Origin: Planctomycetota bacterium
GTDB taxonomy: Bacteria > Planctomycetota > Phycisphaerae > UBA1845
Assembly (NCBI GenBank): GCA_029558835.1
Contig: JAKQDH010000178.1
Span: 62,001 to 126,000 of the forward strand
Direction of reading: 5' to 3'
DNA: 64,000 nt
Within the stretch, counting starts at the first letter, position 1, and each line of letters opens with the position of its first letter. The notes under the pieces were generated by a model. The model saw only the letters and a program-made list of their open reading frames with translations. It had not been told where the DNA came from and made no database searches. Of the stretch, positions 53,301 to 61,852 are shown in pieces. A program made the translations under genes and the position numbers.

Positions 53301-54590
53301 GTGACGCGGAGACGGCGTGCCAAAGAGGCGAAGACCCACTTCGGCGCCGTCCCCGCGCCCGGCGGTGGCCGCTGGCGGTGGATTTACTCCACCCGCGTGC
53401 ACCTCGTTCTGTACAGCTTCCTCCTGGTGGCCACGCCGTTCCTGATGCTGCGCCGCTTCCTCCAGGAAGCCATCGGCAAGCTCTCCGTGCTGAGCGTGGA
53501 CGCGTTCGGGGTGCGCGTCCCGATCATCCCCGTTGTGGGGGCGGTTGTCGTGACGGTGGGGCTGGTGCTGTTGCGTCGGCAGATCACGTGGGGAAGGGTC
53601 ATCGTGGCCGGCGTCGTGCTGCTCATGAACTTCGCCGCCCAGCAGGTCAACGACTACTACTTCGACCACAACTTCTACGACTTGCAGCAGAACTGGCACT
53701 ACATGGCGTATGCCGTCTTCGCCTACATGATGTACCGGGACCTGGCCCCGCGCGGCTACCCGCTGCATCGGATCATGCTGATTACCTTCGTGGTGGCCGC
53801 GAGCTTCTCGACGTTCGACGAGTCCTTTCAACTGAAGATGAGCGGGCGGGCGTTCGAGATGGGGGACGTCGCCAAGGACGTCTACGGCTGCCTCATGGGG
53901 ATGCTGGTGGTCTACAGCGGTCCGAATCGAGCGGGCGTCCTGTGGCGCGTCGGGCGCAAACTGCGGCACGAGAAGCTGCGTGACTACTTCCGGGACCCGC
54001 GCAGCCTGGTGCTGCTGATGTTCGTGGTGGCGTTCCTGGTGCTGCTGTTCAGTTCCCTGCTGAGCAACATCGCGTATGCGGGGCTGGTGCTGGTCCTGGG
54101 GCTCTCGGGATCGGCCGTGCTCTTCGTTCTGCTGCACGTCACTCGTTACGCGGCCGTGCGCTACGCGCTGCTGGCGCTTCTCGTCGTCGCCGGGGGGGTG
54201 CAGGGCTGGTCGCTCTGGAAGTACAGAGATGACCCGAACGTCTACGCCCGCCCGGGCCTGATCTTCTACCGCGGCGTGGCCGTCCCGTTCTTCGACGTAC
54301 TGATCTTCCCCGACGGCAGTTGGCGCCCGGTGGACAAGAAAGCGACGTTCATGGCCCGCGACCGCCAGTTCTTCCTCAAACGCGAGCCGGACATCGTGCT
54401 GGTCGGCAGCGGCAGCGCCGGGCAGGGGGGCCGGGGGTTCCCGGAGCCCGGCGTCAGCCAGTTCCTCTACAACCCGTACACCCGCCGCGGTACGCAGGTG
54501 ATTATTCTCCCGAACGCTGCGGCCTTCCGCGAGTATCGCCGTTTGCGTGAGGAGGGGAAGAGTGTCCTCTTCGTCATCCACAACGCGTAA
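53301..54590 (+). CDS. VanZ-like membrane protein fused to Mth938-like domain
   Basis: A 429-residue protein (GTG start at 53,301, weak SD). Residues 30-300 contain about eight hydrophobic helices. The VanZ-type signature with DESFQ (173-177) and the segment SGRAFEMGDVAKDVYGCLMG follows the second external loop. From about 330 the C-terminus is a soluble Mth938-like domain: FFDVLIFPDGSW, PDIVLVGSGSAGQ, VIILPNAAAFREYRRLREEG. This combination is unusual. The end of the gene overlaps the start of the next TPR gene by 29 bases, so coupling is likely. Confidence 0.75.
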   Translation: MTRRRRAKEAKTHFGAVPAPGGGRWRWIYSTRVHLVLYSFLLVATPFLMLRRFLQEAIGKLSVLSVDAFGVRVPIIPVVGAVVVTVGLVLLRRQITWGRVIVAGVVLLMNFAAQQVNDYYFDHNFYDLQQNWHYMAYAVFAYMMYRDLAPRGYPLHRIMLITFVVAASFSTFDESFQLKMSGRAFEMGDVAKDVYGCLMGMLVVYSGPNRAGVLWRVGRKLRHEKLRDYFRDPRSLVLLMFVVAFLVLLFSSLLSNIAYAGLVLVLGLSGSAVLFVLLHVTRYAAVRYALLALLVVAGGVQGWSLWKYRDDPNVYARPGLIFYRGVAVPFFDVLIFPDGSWRPVDKKATFMARDRQFFLKREPDIVLVGSGSAGQGGRGFPEPGVSQFLYNPYTRRGTQVIILPNAAAFREYRRLREEGKSVLFVIHNA

Positions 54591-55512
54591 GCCGGCGCGG
54601 CCGGAGGGTTCCGTCGTGGCCGAGCCGGCGCCCGGCGGCGGGCAGACCGTCGTCACGGTGGGTCTGCTGCTGGTGTGGGTGTTGCTGGTGGTTTTCGGAG
54701 TCATCTGCTACCTCAACCCGCCCTGGCTGCAGGAGCTGAGCCGTCCCGGTCGGGCGGTGGAGGCGCGGCACCACAAGAACGACGGCGACGTCCTCTGGCA
54801 GGAGGGTAACTATACACTTGCCATTCCCCAGTACGCCATGGCCGTAAAGGTCAACCCCGAGGAGGGCGGTGCCTACATCAACCTGGCCAGTGCGTACCTG
54901 CAAGTGGGAGACAGGGCACGCGGGCTTGAGATCCTGCGTCAGCGCTTGCAGGAGGAGAAACGACCTACGCTCAAGTGCGCCGTCTGTTACAACTTGGCGG
55001 GCGCTCTGGAGGAGGAGGGCCGGTGGGACGAGGCCATCTCCTACTACCAACAGGCGCTGCAATTCGGCGTCGAGCAGGAGAAGGTTTACCGGAAACTCGG
55101 CGTGGCGTACATGAACCTGCAACGCTACCAGGACGCGCGCGATGCCTTCGAAAAGAGCATGACTTATCAAAGCGACCCGGCCCTGTCCTACCGCTACATG
55201 TTGCTGCGCAGCATGGACATGTACTATAACAATCCAAAAGAGCTCGCCATCCTGGAGGAACTGGCGGCGCAGGATATCACTCCGCAGGAATTGGCGCGCT
55301 ATGACATGACCACGATCGCGCGGCTGCAGGAGCGGGACGTGAACCTGGCCAAGTTGCACAACCACTTGGGCGCCGTTTGCGTCGAATTGCGCGACCTCGC
55401 GGCGGCCCAGGAGCACGCCCAGCGGTCCCTGCAGATCTGGCCGAACAACGCGGACGCCAAGCGGATCCTGGAAGTCGTGGGGCAGCTCCGGCAGGCTCCG
55501 GCAGCGCCGTGA
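54562..55512 (+). CDS. TPR membrane protein coupled to the VanZ/Mth938 gene
   Basis: The GTG at 54,562 has AGGAGGGG 4-5 bases upstream and starts inside the previous gene, giving 316 residues. A short soluble leader and a transmembrane helix (about 33-52) are followed by at least four TPR-type helical pairs (e.g. EARHHKNDGDVLWQEGNYTL, AISYYQQALQFGVEQEKVY, YRKLGVAYMNLQRYQDARDA) and a tail with DLAAAQEHAQRSLQIWP. It likely recruits partners near the membrane. An upstream GTG at 54,547 gives only a longer leader. Confidence 0.75.
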   Translation: MSSSSSTTRKPARPEGSVVAEPAPGGGQTVVTVGLLLVWVLLVVFGVICYLNPPWLQELSRPGRAVEARHHKNDGDVLWQEGNYTLAIPQYAMAVKVNPEEGGAYINLASAYLQVGDRARGLEILRQRLQEEKRPTLKCAVCYNLAGALEEEGRWDEAISYYQQALQFGVEQEKVYRKLGVAYMNLQRYQDARDAFEKSMTYQSDPALSYRYMLLRSMDMYYNNPKELAILEELAAQDITPQELARYDMTTIARLQERDVNLAKLHNHLGAVCVELRDLAAAQEHAQRSLQIWPNNADAKRILEVVGQLRQAPAAP

Positions 55513-55571
55513 GCACGGAACAGGAGCACCCGGCGCGGAAGTGGGTGGGGCCGCACGCCCAGGCCGAAGGC

Positions 55572-55589
55572 GCCTGTCTGCCGACAGGC
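55572..55589. terminator. Hairpin downstream of the TPR gene
   Basis: GCCTGTC TGCC GACAGGC forms a 7-bp stem with a tetraloop, 60 bases after the stop of the TPR gene. There is no T run. The GCCTGTCTGCCGACAGGC sequence is also a known sort of dispersed planctomycete palindrome, so this may be a repeat. Confidence 0.25.
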
Positions 55590-55735
55590 AGGCCGGCATC
55601 CTGTTGCAGGGACCAATGACTCGACCGGAAGCCAGGCAGGGCGGCCCTCTGCCCGGCCATGCCGCCTTTCTCGGCGTGTACGCTCCCCCGGTGGTGGGGC
55701 GGACGTAACGTGAGTGGAGCAGCGAGGGACTATCC

Positions 55736-56848
55736 GTGGGGAGTCTCGTCTGCATGGAAACCGGCGAGCGGTATCCGCTGGCCGCACCGCTCTGGCGCAG
55801 CAGCAGCGGCGGGCTGCTGGACGTGGAGTTCGAGGCACGCCTGGCGCCGGCGCGGATTGCCGGTCGCCCGGCGAGCCTGTGGCGCTACCGCGAAGCCCTG
55901 CCGATCACGCGCGACGACGCCATGGTCTCCTTCGGCGAAGGCATGACGCCGCTGGTGCCCACGCTCTTCGCCGGCCGGAAGGTCTACTTCAAGCTCGAGT
56001 ACCTCTTCCCCACCGGCTCCTACAAGGACCGCGGTGCCACCGTCCTGCTCAGCAAGGTGAGGGAGCTGGGCGTCGAGCGCATCGTCGAGGACTCGTCCGG
56101 CAACGCCGGGGCGGCCATCGCCTGCTACGCGGCCCGCGCGGGCATTGCGTGCGATATCTACGTCCCGGCCGGCACCTCCGCGGCCAAGCTGACGCAGATC
56201 GAGCTGTTTGGCGCGCGCCTGCATCAGGTGCCCGGCACCCGGGCCGATGCCGCCCGCGCCGCCTTCGAGGCTGCTCAGACCACCTACTACGCCAGCCACT
56301 GCTGGAACCCCTTCTTCTTCCAGGGGACCAAGACCTTCGCGTTCGAGGTCGTCGAGCAGCTCGGCTGGACCGCGCCCGACGCCATCATCATCCCCACCGG
56401 CAACGGCACGCTGCTTTATGGGACGTGGCTGGGTTTGCGGGAGTTGCGCGACGCCGGGATCATCGACCGCCTGCCGAAGCTCATCGCGGTGCAGGCCGAG
56501 CACTGTGCCCCGCTGTACGAGGCCTGGCGCGCCGGTCGGACCGACATCGGGCCGGTGGCAGCGCGGGACACCGTGGCCGAGGGGATTGCGATTGCCGCGC
56601 CGGTCCGCGCCCGGCAATGCCTGCAAGCCGTGCGCGAGACGGAGGGTCGGTTCATCGTGGTGAGTGAAGGCGAGATCCGCCACGCCCTGCGGGAAATGCT
56701 CACCCAGGGCTTCTTCATCGAGCCGACCGCAGCCGCGGCCGTGGCCGGACTGCTCAAGTACAACGCCCCGAACGCGCGGATCGTGGTGCCCCTCACCGGT
56801 CACGGCCTGAAAGCCGCCGACAAGCTGGCACGCCTTGCTGCCGACTAG
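55736..56848 (+). CDS. thrC: Threonine synthase
   Basis: A 370-residue PLP enzyme that converts O-phosphohomoserine to threonine. The PLP lysine is Lys97 in GSYKDRGA. SSGNAGAAIACYAARAG (about 125-142) and PTGNGTLLYG are the substrate/phosphate-binding segments. Compared with usual planctomycete threonine synthases, the N-terminal Cys pairs are absent (LVCMETGERYP, RSSSGG). The start is GTG at 55,736 with GAGGGAC about 6 bases upstream. It has no clear operon partner. Confidence 0.9.
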   Translation: MGSLVCMETGERYPLAAPLWRSSSGGLLDVEFEARLAPARIAGRPASLWRYREALPITRDDAMVSFGEGMTPLVPTLFAGRKVYFKLEYLFPTGSYKDRGATVLLSKVRELGVERIVEDSSGNAGAAIACYAARAGIACDIYVPAGTSAAKLTQIELFGARLHQVPGTRADAARAAFEAAQTTYYASHCWNPFFFQGTKTFAFEVVEQLGWTAPDAIIIPTGNGTLLYGTWLGLRELRDAGIIDRLPKLIAVQAEHCAPLYEAWRAGRTDIGPVAARDTVAEGIAIAAPVRARQCLQAVRETEGRFIVVSEGEIRHALREMLTQGFFIEPTAAAAVAGLLKYNAPNARIVVPLTGHGLKAADKLARLAAD

Positions 56849-57019
56849 TGCTCACTCGCCGTTGTACGTGTCCTATTAGTGACGTTGGGCAGCGCCCGAA
56901 GTACTCTCCCGAACAGAAACTCCAGGACCGCGTGGGAAGATCGCAGGTGGTGCCATTCGATCGGGGTTCCCTCGCGTGCTCAACAGCGCGGGCACGCGGC
57001 AACCGCAGACCCGTGGGCA

Positions 57020-58165
57020 TCAGGGCTCCGCACTGCGCGCCGGAGACTCCGACGTGCTCGAGTCGAGGGGGATCAACTCGCCCTGCCGGTAGACGCTCAG
57101 TTGGCCGCTGCGCTCATCCAGCATCTGGTCCTCGTCCGCCAGTCCGAGACTGCGGTAAGTAAACACCTCGGCAGGCAGAGCCCGATTAGCGCGTGAATCC
57201 ACCAGGCGCAGGGTGCGCTGGGTCGTCGTGCGTTTGCCGTCGGCGGTCATGACCGTCCTTTCGATGAAAGAAGGGAGCCACAGGTCGTCCTGACGGAGGT
57301 ATGCCCAGCGCATTTGCTGACGCACGGGCCCGGTCGTTTCACGCATGACCACTTGGGTAGTGTTGAAACCGGCATCCGCCCGGAAGGTCATCTCCTGGAA
57401 CAGGTAGCGTCCCGGACCGGCCTTGCCGGGCAGGACGACGCGATACTCCTGCTGGTCGCCGCTGCCTTCCTTCTCGACGCGCAGAGCCAGGCCGTCGATC
57501 TCCAGCCGCCCGTTCAGCTCGACAAACTCGGCGGTCATCTGCAGGTTCTCCCACGTGGGGCGACCGTAGCCGCGCGGAAACTCTCGCGGGTCCACCACGA
57601 TGCCCCACTCCTGCCGGGCGACCTCTTCGCGGGCACCCAGATACGCCAGGCGACGCCCAGGTCCCTCCGCCGCCGCCACGCGCACGTTGGACGAGAACTG
57701 CAGACTGAACTCCGGTGTCACTATGGTGGTCTGGATGAACGGAATGAGCGTAACGTCGAGGCGTTGGCCGCTGTCCAGACCCACCAGGCACACGTCAGTT
57801 GACTCGAAACGGGAGAGGAGAAGGTCCCGGGCGCAATCCACAGCGAAAGTCACCCGGGCATGATTGAGCTTCTTGAACTCTGCGGGACGGTCAGTGAGAT
57901 TGGGTGCATGGTCGTCCAGAAAGCGCGTGGCGCGCTCGCCGAAGTAGAACTCGACGTCGTCGACCTCGAAGACACCCTCCCAGGTGCGCAGCCCGTCAAA
58001 CGTCTTCCGGCTCTCGGCGGCCAGCATGCGCAGCACGCCGGGCTGCTCCGCGGGGGGGACGCACTCCACCGCGCCCGCCGCACCCGTGGTACCCAGAAGC
58101 AAACATGCCCCCGTTACCGTAATCAGTACACTCTCCGGCCGCCGAAGGAATACTCTGGCGCTCAT
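57020..58165 (-). CDS. Exported protein of unknown function, paired with a Cys-rich protein
   Basis: The start at 58,165 follows GAGGAGCGA and gives 381 residues with a signal peptide (VLITVTGACLLLGTTGAAG). The mature part is mostly beta, with strands such as HARVTFAVDCARDLLLSRFE and VTAEFVELNGRLEIDGLALRV-like segments and GRYLFQEMTFRADAG. I do not recognise the family. Its start is 20 bases from the stop of the Cys-rich gene at 58,186, so the two are probably one operon. Confidence 0.65.
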   Translation of the reverse strand: MSARVFLRRPESVLITVTGACLLLGTTGAAGAVECVPPAEQPGVLRMLAAESRKTFDGLRTWEGVFEVDDVEFYFGERATRFLDDHAPNLTDRPAEFKKLNHARVTFAVDCARDLLLSRFESTDVCLVGLDSGQRLDVTLIPFIQTTIVTPEFSLQFSSNVRVAAAEGPGRRLAYLGAREEVARQEWGIVVDPREFPRGYGRPTWENLQMTAEFVELNGRLEIDGLALRVEKEGSGDQQEYRVVLPGKAGPGRYLFQEMTFRADAGFNTTQVVMRETTGPVRQQMRWAYLRQDDLWLPSFIERTVMTADGKRTTTQRTLRLVDSRANRALPAEVFTYRSLGLADEDQMLDERSGQLSVYRQGELIPLDSSTSESPARSAEP

Positions 58166-58185
58166 GATTCGCTCCTCGGTCCAGA

Positions 58186-58782
58186 TCAAGGTTCCTCCTG
58201 CTCGTCACAGTCGCAGCGTGAGTCGTGCCAACACTCGACGTTGGTGTGTGCCCAGACCGTAACGGGTCCCACCGGGACGCACGTCTGGCACAGCAGCGGA
58301 ACGGGAACCCCCACGCACGCAACGCCGTTGCTGCACATAGTCCAAGAAGTCCATGGGCCCTCAGCGCATGCCTGTGTTCGGTAGCATTCGACGTCGCCCG
58401 TGGTCCGAAAGGCCAGTCCAGAACACTCCGACCACACCACGTGCGTCATGATGGGCCCTCCGGGCGCGGGGTACGTCTTGGAAGTCACGTCGCCGCACGT
58501 GCTGCTGCCCCAGTCGTCGCAAGCGGGGCAAGGCACGTTCGTACCGTAGCAACCGCTGTAAGTCTCGCAGGCGAAGTCACACACGACTTCTCGGACGGTA
58601 GGCGGACCCGGCGTGCCCGGAACTTGCGGCGATTCACTACCCGTACCTGCCACGGGTTCTGTTGAGGGAGGCGAAAGCGCGACCGGCGGCCCGGCTGCCG
58701 ATACCATCAGCATTACGATGGCGCCGAACGTAAGTGAGAGACAGCCCCACGTCGACAACGCCCCTCGACGACAGGCGAGCAT
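58186..58782 (-). CDS. Small Cys-rich exported protein
   Basis: A 198-residue protein with a signal-like N-terminus (about 15-33). The mature part has about 18 cysteines (CDFACETYSGC, CPACDDW, CQTC, CDC). The Cys pattern has no obvious family. The gene lies upstream of the exported gene ending at 57,020 with only 20 bases between stop and start. Probably a small disulfide-rich extracellular protein. Confidence 0.55.
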   Translation of the reverse strand: MLACRRGALSTWGCLSLTFGAIVMLMVSAAGPPVALSPPSTEPVAGTGSESPQVPGTPGPPTVREVVCDFACETYSGCYGTNVPCPACDDWGSSTCGDVTSKTYPAPGGPIMTHVVWSECSGLAFRTTGDVECYRTQACAEGPWTSWTMCSNGVACVGVPVPLLCQTCVPVGPVTVWAHTNVECWHDSRCDCDEQEEP

Positions 58783-59117
58783 GACTTGACCTCCCGCGCG
58801 GCCGTGGATTTGTGTAGGACCGCCTCCGTCCTAACGCAACCCGTTGATTCCGGTCCGAGACGAAGAACGTGTCCGCGCGACCTCAATACCCAGCGACGCG
58901 CCACCACGCTCAAAGCGTACACCAACGCCTCGGGGCAGAGAACCAAAGAAAAAAGAGAGTGGGGGGGAGAGGAAAGCGAAAGCAAGCAGGACCGAAACAG
59001 CGTACGCTGCATGTACCCAGAGGGTGGGCGTGTCCAGCTCGGGGGGCGCCTGACGTGTCCGCCGAGCGGGGCGAGCTGAGTAGGCGGCAAGGGCGGGGCG
59101 GGACTACGCTCACCCTC
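58783..59117. other. Intergenic region with polypurine tract, no gene
   Basis: This 335-base gap lies upstream of the Cys-rich gene. AAAGAAAAAAGAGAG (58,945-58,959) and GGGGGGGAGAGGAAAG (58,961-58,976) make an almost uninterrupted purine run on the plus strand. No further feature was recognised. Confidence 0.5.
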
Positions 59118-59306
59118 TCAGGGGCCTGCCTGCTGGCTGGTGAAACCGTAACGTTCTTCGAGGGCCGGCTTGTCGGCGGGCTGCTTGGCCTTCTGGGCGG
59201 CCTTCTGCTTTGCTTCCGGCCCGGAGTCACCGCCGGTATACTGGGCCACGACGACGACGCCCACGATTACCAACGCCAGCACGATCAGCCACTTCAGCGC
59301 GCTCAT
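59118..59306 (-). CDS. Small single-span membrane protein
   Basis: A 62-residue ORF with one membrane helix (ALKWLIVLALVIVGVVVVAQY) and a charged C-terminus (PEAKQKAAQKAKQPADKPA). The ATG at 59,306 is preceded by GGGAG. Small and without family match, but the helix and SD make it plausible. Confidence 0.5.
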   Translation of the reverse strand: MSALKWLIVLALVIVGVVVVAQYTGGDSGPEAKQKAAQKAKQPADKPALEERYGFTSQQAGP

Positions 59307-59446
59307 AGGTCACTCTCCCGCCGGCAGCGGTCTCCGGCCGGCGGCATTGTAGAGCGCCGGCAACACGCAGGGGAAGGCCGGGCGAAACCGGCGCACACTG
59401 AGGTCGGCAGCCGTGGCGCCCAGGGCCGCTGGTCCGAAGAGCGCAC

Positions 59447-59833
59447 CTACGCCAGCAGGTGGTTGCCCAGTACGTTGGCGACGACCCACATGCCGACCGC
59501 CACCCCCAGCAACCACAGGCAGTAACGGCGCAGGGCTACCGGGTCGGCCGCGGCGCCCCCGCCCGCGGACGTGCCTTCGGGGACCGCTGCGTCTTCATCC
59601 CTCGGTGTGCTTGCCGCCCGATGCTCCAGCCAGCGCGCCAGAAGCATCAGCACGACAATCACCCCGAACGCCACGTCCCAGCGGGTGGACCAGCCGCCGC
59701 CATGCGTGACGATGCCATAGACGGTGACCGCCAGCAACAGCGGTCCCGCCATGAACCAGAACACGCGCGCGATCAGCGCGCCGGGAGTAGAAGGTGTCAG
59801 ATCGGCCGAACTGGATCGTGTCGCGGGTGCCAT
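59447..59833 (-). CDS. Small two-helix membrane protein
   Basis: 128 residues from ATG 59,833 (SD AGGAGA). Two to three hydrophobic segments (ALIARVFWFMAGPLLLAVTV, VAFGVIVVLMLLARWL and YCLWLLGVAVGMWVVANVL) separated by short loops. No known family. It lies on the same strand between the 62-residue ORF and the aminotransferase gene. Confidence 0.55.
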   Translation of the reverse strand: MAPATRSSSADLTPSTPGALIARVFWFMAGPLLLAVTVYGIVTHGGGWSTRWDVAFGVIVVLMLLARWLEHRAASTPRDEDAAVPEGTSAGGGAAADPVALRRYCLWLLGVAVGMWVVANVLGNHLLA

Positions 59834-60137
59834 CGGGTGTCTCCTGCTGGTCCGCGTGCGAAACACCGCTGCCGTCCGCGCGTGCGCACGGACATCGCTT
59901 GCCAACGGCGTCTCGCCTTGCAGAACCGGAGTAAGAGCCCGCGGAATGGCGGCCCGACCACCCGCAACCCCTGCGGCCTCACCTGCAGAGCCGCACCCTT
60001 GAGTGCACAAGGTACCGCTGGAGTTTAGGCCCCCGAACGTGTCCTGTCAAGCGGAACTCCGGCGACGCTGCCTGAACGCATGGGTTGCCACCATCGCTCC
60101 GCGTGCCGTGGCGCCCCGCGACGCGCACCCCGCGTCC
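59834..60137. other. Intergenic region, nothing recognised
   Basis: A 304-base gap between the small membrane protein and the aminotransferase stop. No gene, strong hairpin or repeat seen. Confidence 0.4.
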
Positions 60138-61496
60138 TCAGACCACCGTGGCCACCGCCTCGTCAAACAACTGGAGGCCCACCTCAAGCTGCGTTTCGTT
60201 GAGCACCAATGGAGGACAGAAGCGAATACAGTGCGCCCCGCAGGGAAGCACAATCAGGCCGCGCCGGAACGCCTCGGACAGAATCCGGTCCCGGAGGTGG
60301 TGGTCCAGCTTACCGGACTTGCGGTTCACCACGTCCAGCCCCCCCATCAAGCCCACCCCCCGGACACCGGCAAGGCACTTGCGCCGCCCCGCGATCTCGC
60401 CCAGCAGTGCCCGCAACCGTTCCCCGAGGCGAGCCGCATTGCCCAACCCGACGCGCTCCACGACCTCGATCGTCGCCAGCGCGGCCGCGCAACTGAGCGG
60501 GTTGCCACTGACGGTGCTCGTCAGCGCCCCCGTGGGCCAGTGGTCAACGCGTTCACCGGCGATCACCGCGCCCAGCGGCAGCCCCCCCGCCAACCCGGCG
60601 CCGAGCAGCACCATATCGGGCGTTACCCCGGAGTGCTGAATCGCAAACCACTGCCCCGAACGTCCCATACCCGTGTGGATCTCATCCGCCACGAGCAGCA
60701 TCCCATGCCGATCACACAGCGCGCGCAGACGAGTGAAGAACGCCGGCGCCGGCACCACGTAGCCGGCCGTCGCCAGCACCGGCTCGACGAACACGGCCGC
60801 CACTTCCGCCGCGTCCACCCGCTGCCGGCGCAGCTCCGACTCCAACGCCTCGGGCTCGTCGTAAGGCACATGGGCCACCATCGGCACCAGCGGCTCAAAG
60901 CCCGACGCCGGTCGCCCTTCGCTGCGCGGCGGCTGCCCCCCCGCGGCGACGTGCCACGTCAGTGATAGCGCCCCCATCGAACGCCCGTGGAACGCGCCGT
61001 GAAAAGCCACCACCCACTGCCGACCCGTGTGGTAACGCGCCAGCTTGAACGCTGCCTCGACCGCTTCCGCCCCACTGGTCGTCAGCAACACGCGCCGGGG
61101 CCCGTGCCCGGGGGCAAGCTGAGCCAGCTTCTCCATCAACGCCACCATCGCTTCGTGATAGAAGTCGTTGCTGCCGACGTGCAACAGCTTCGCCGCTTGC
61201 TGCTGCACGGCGACCGTGACCTTCGGATGGCAATGCCCGGCCACGCTCAGCGCGGTACCCGCCGCGAAGTCCAGATAACGGTTGCCGTCCACGTCCTGGA
61301 CCACGGACCCGGCCGCCCGCTCCACCACCAGCGGATACACCCGCAGGTAATTCGGAGCGCTGGCGACCCGATCCCGCGCCATGACCGCCCGGGCATGGGG
61401 TCCCGGCGGCGCGACCTCGATCCACGGTGCTGGACCGATCCAACTGCCTTCCTGCTTGAGCTGTGCTTCGAGACGTTCCCGGTTTACGGACAACAT
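60138..61496 (-). CDS. Class III aminotransferase-like protein lacking the PLP lysine
   Basis: A 452-residue protein from ATG 61,496 (GGGGAG upstream). Fold and motifs are those of ornithine/acetylornithine-type aminotransferases: LDFAAGTALSVAGHCHP, TTSGAEAVEAAFKLAR, ADEIHTGMGRSGQ with Asp271, and VSGNPLSCAAALATIE. But the position that normally carries the Schiff-base lysine (LGKG/AKGLAGG) is Ala300 in LLGAGLAGGLPLGA, read from GCC at 60,599-60,597. Three base changes separate GCC from AAG, so a single read error is unlikely. Either it is a pseudoenzyme or it has a changed chemistry. The long open frame upstream (to 61,844) mostly overlaps repeat copy H and is not included. Confidence 0.85.
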   Translation of the reverse strand: MLSVNRERLEAQLKQEGSWIGPAPWIEVAPPGPHARAVMARDRVASAPNYLRVYPLVVERAAGSVVQDVDGNRYLDFAAGTALSVAGHCHPKVTVAVQQQAAKLLHVGSNDFYHEAMVALMEKLAQLAPGHGPRRVLLTTSGAEAVEAAFKLARYHTGRQWVVAFHGAFHGRSMGALSLTWHVAAGGQPPRSEGRPASGFEPLVPMVAHVPYDEPEALESELRRQRVDAAEVAAVFVEPVLATAGYVVPAPAFFTRLRALCDRHGMLLVADEIHTGMGRSGQWFAIQHSGVTPDMVLLGAGLAGGLPLGAVIAGERVDHWPTGALTSTVSGNPLSCAAALATIEVVERVGLGNAARLGERLRALLGEIAGRRKCLAGVRGVGLMGGLDVVNRKSGKLDHHLRDRILSEAFRRGLIVLPCGAHCIRFCPPLVLNETQLEVGLQLFDEAVATVV

Positions 61497-61852
61497 GCTG
61501 CGTATTCTCCCCCCCGCCGGCCCCCCCTGCCACCCCCACGCCTCGGGCGATCGGCCCCGAACTCGCTCGTCTTCCCCCCGCACCGGCGAAACTGATGCCC
61601 GAAGCAGGGTGGCATGGTCAAGCGCGGGTGGCATGGCCAAGCGCAGCGCCGCCATGCCCACCCCCGGCCAAGCACCGTTGCGTGTCGCCCCGCCTGCCGG
61701 CGCCCGCGGTTTGGGCACACCGCCCCACGGCCGCTCTCGGCGGCGGCACGATTCAACTGGCTGACCTGCGGCAGAATGCGTGCCAGAGCCGGCCAGCTCG
61801 CACCTCCCGTGCGCCGTTGACCTCCCGCGCTTCCCAGCTACCATCCGCCATC
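61497..61852. other. Intergenic region with repeat copy H
   Basis: A 356-base region between divergent genes. The family 1 element at about 61,607-61,724, with a doubled left end, takes up much of it. Nothing else was recognised. Confidence 0.5.
61607..61724 (+). repeat. Palindromic element family 1, copy H with doubled left end
   Basis: GGGTGGCATGGTCAAGCGC at 61,607 is followed by GGGTGGCATGGCCAAGCGC at 61,626, and then CCGGCGCCCGCGGTTTGGGC near the right end. The right end is diverged. Confidence 0.65.

Noticed and set aside
61497-61844. N-terminal extension of the aminotransferase
   Set aside because: Encoded largely by repeat copy H; no homology. ATG 61,496 has an SD and fits the family start.
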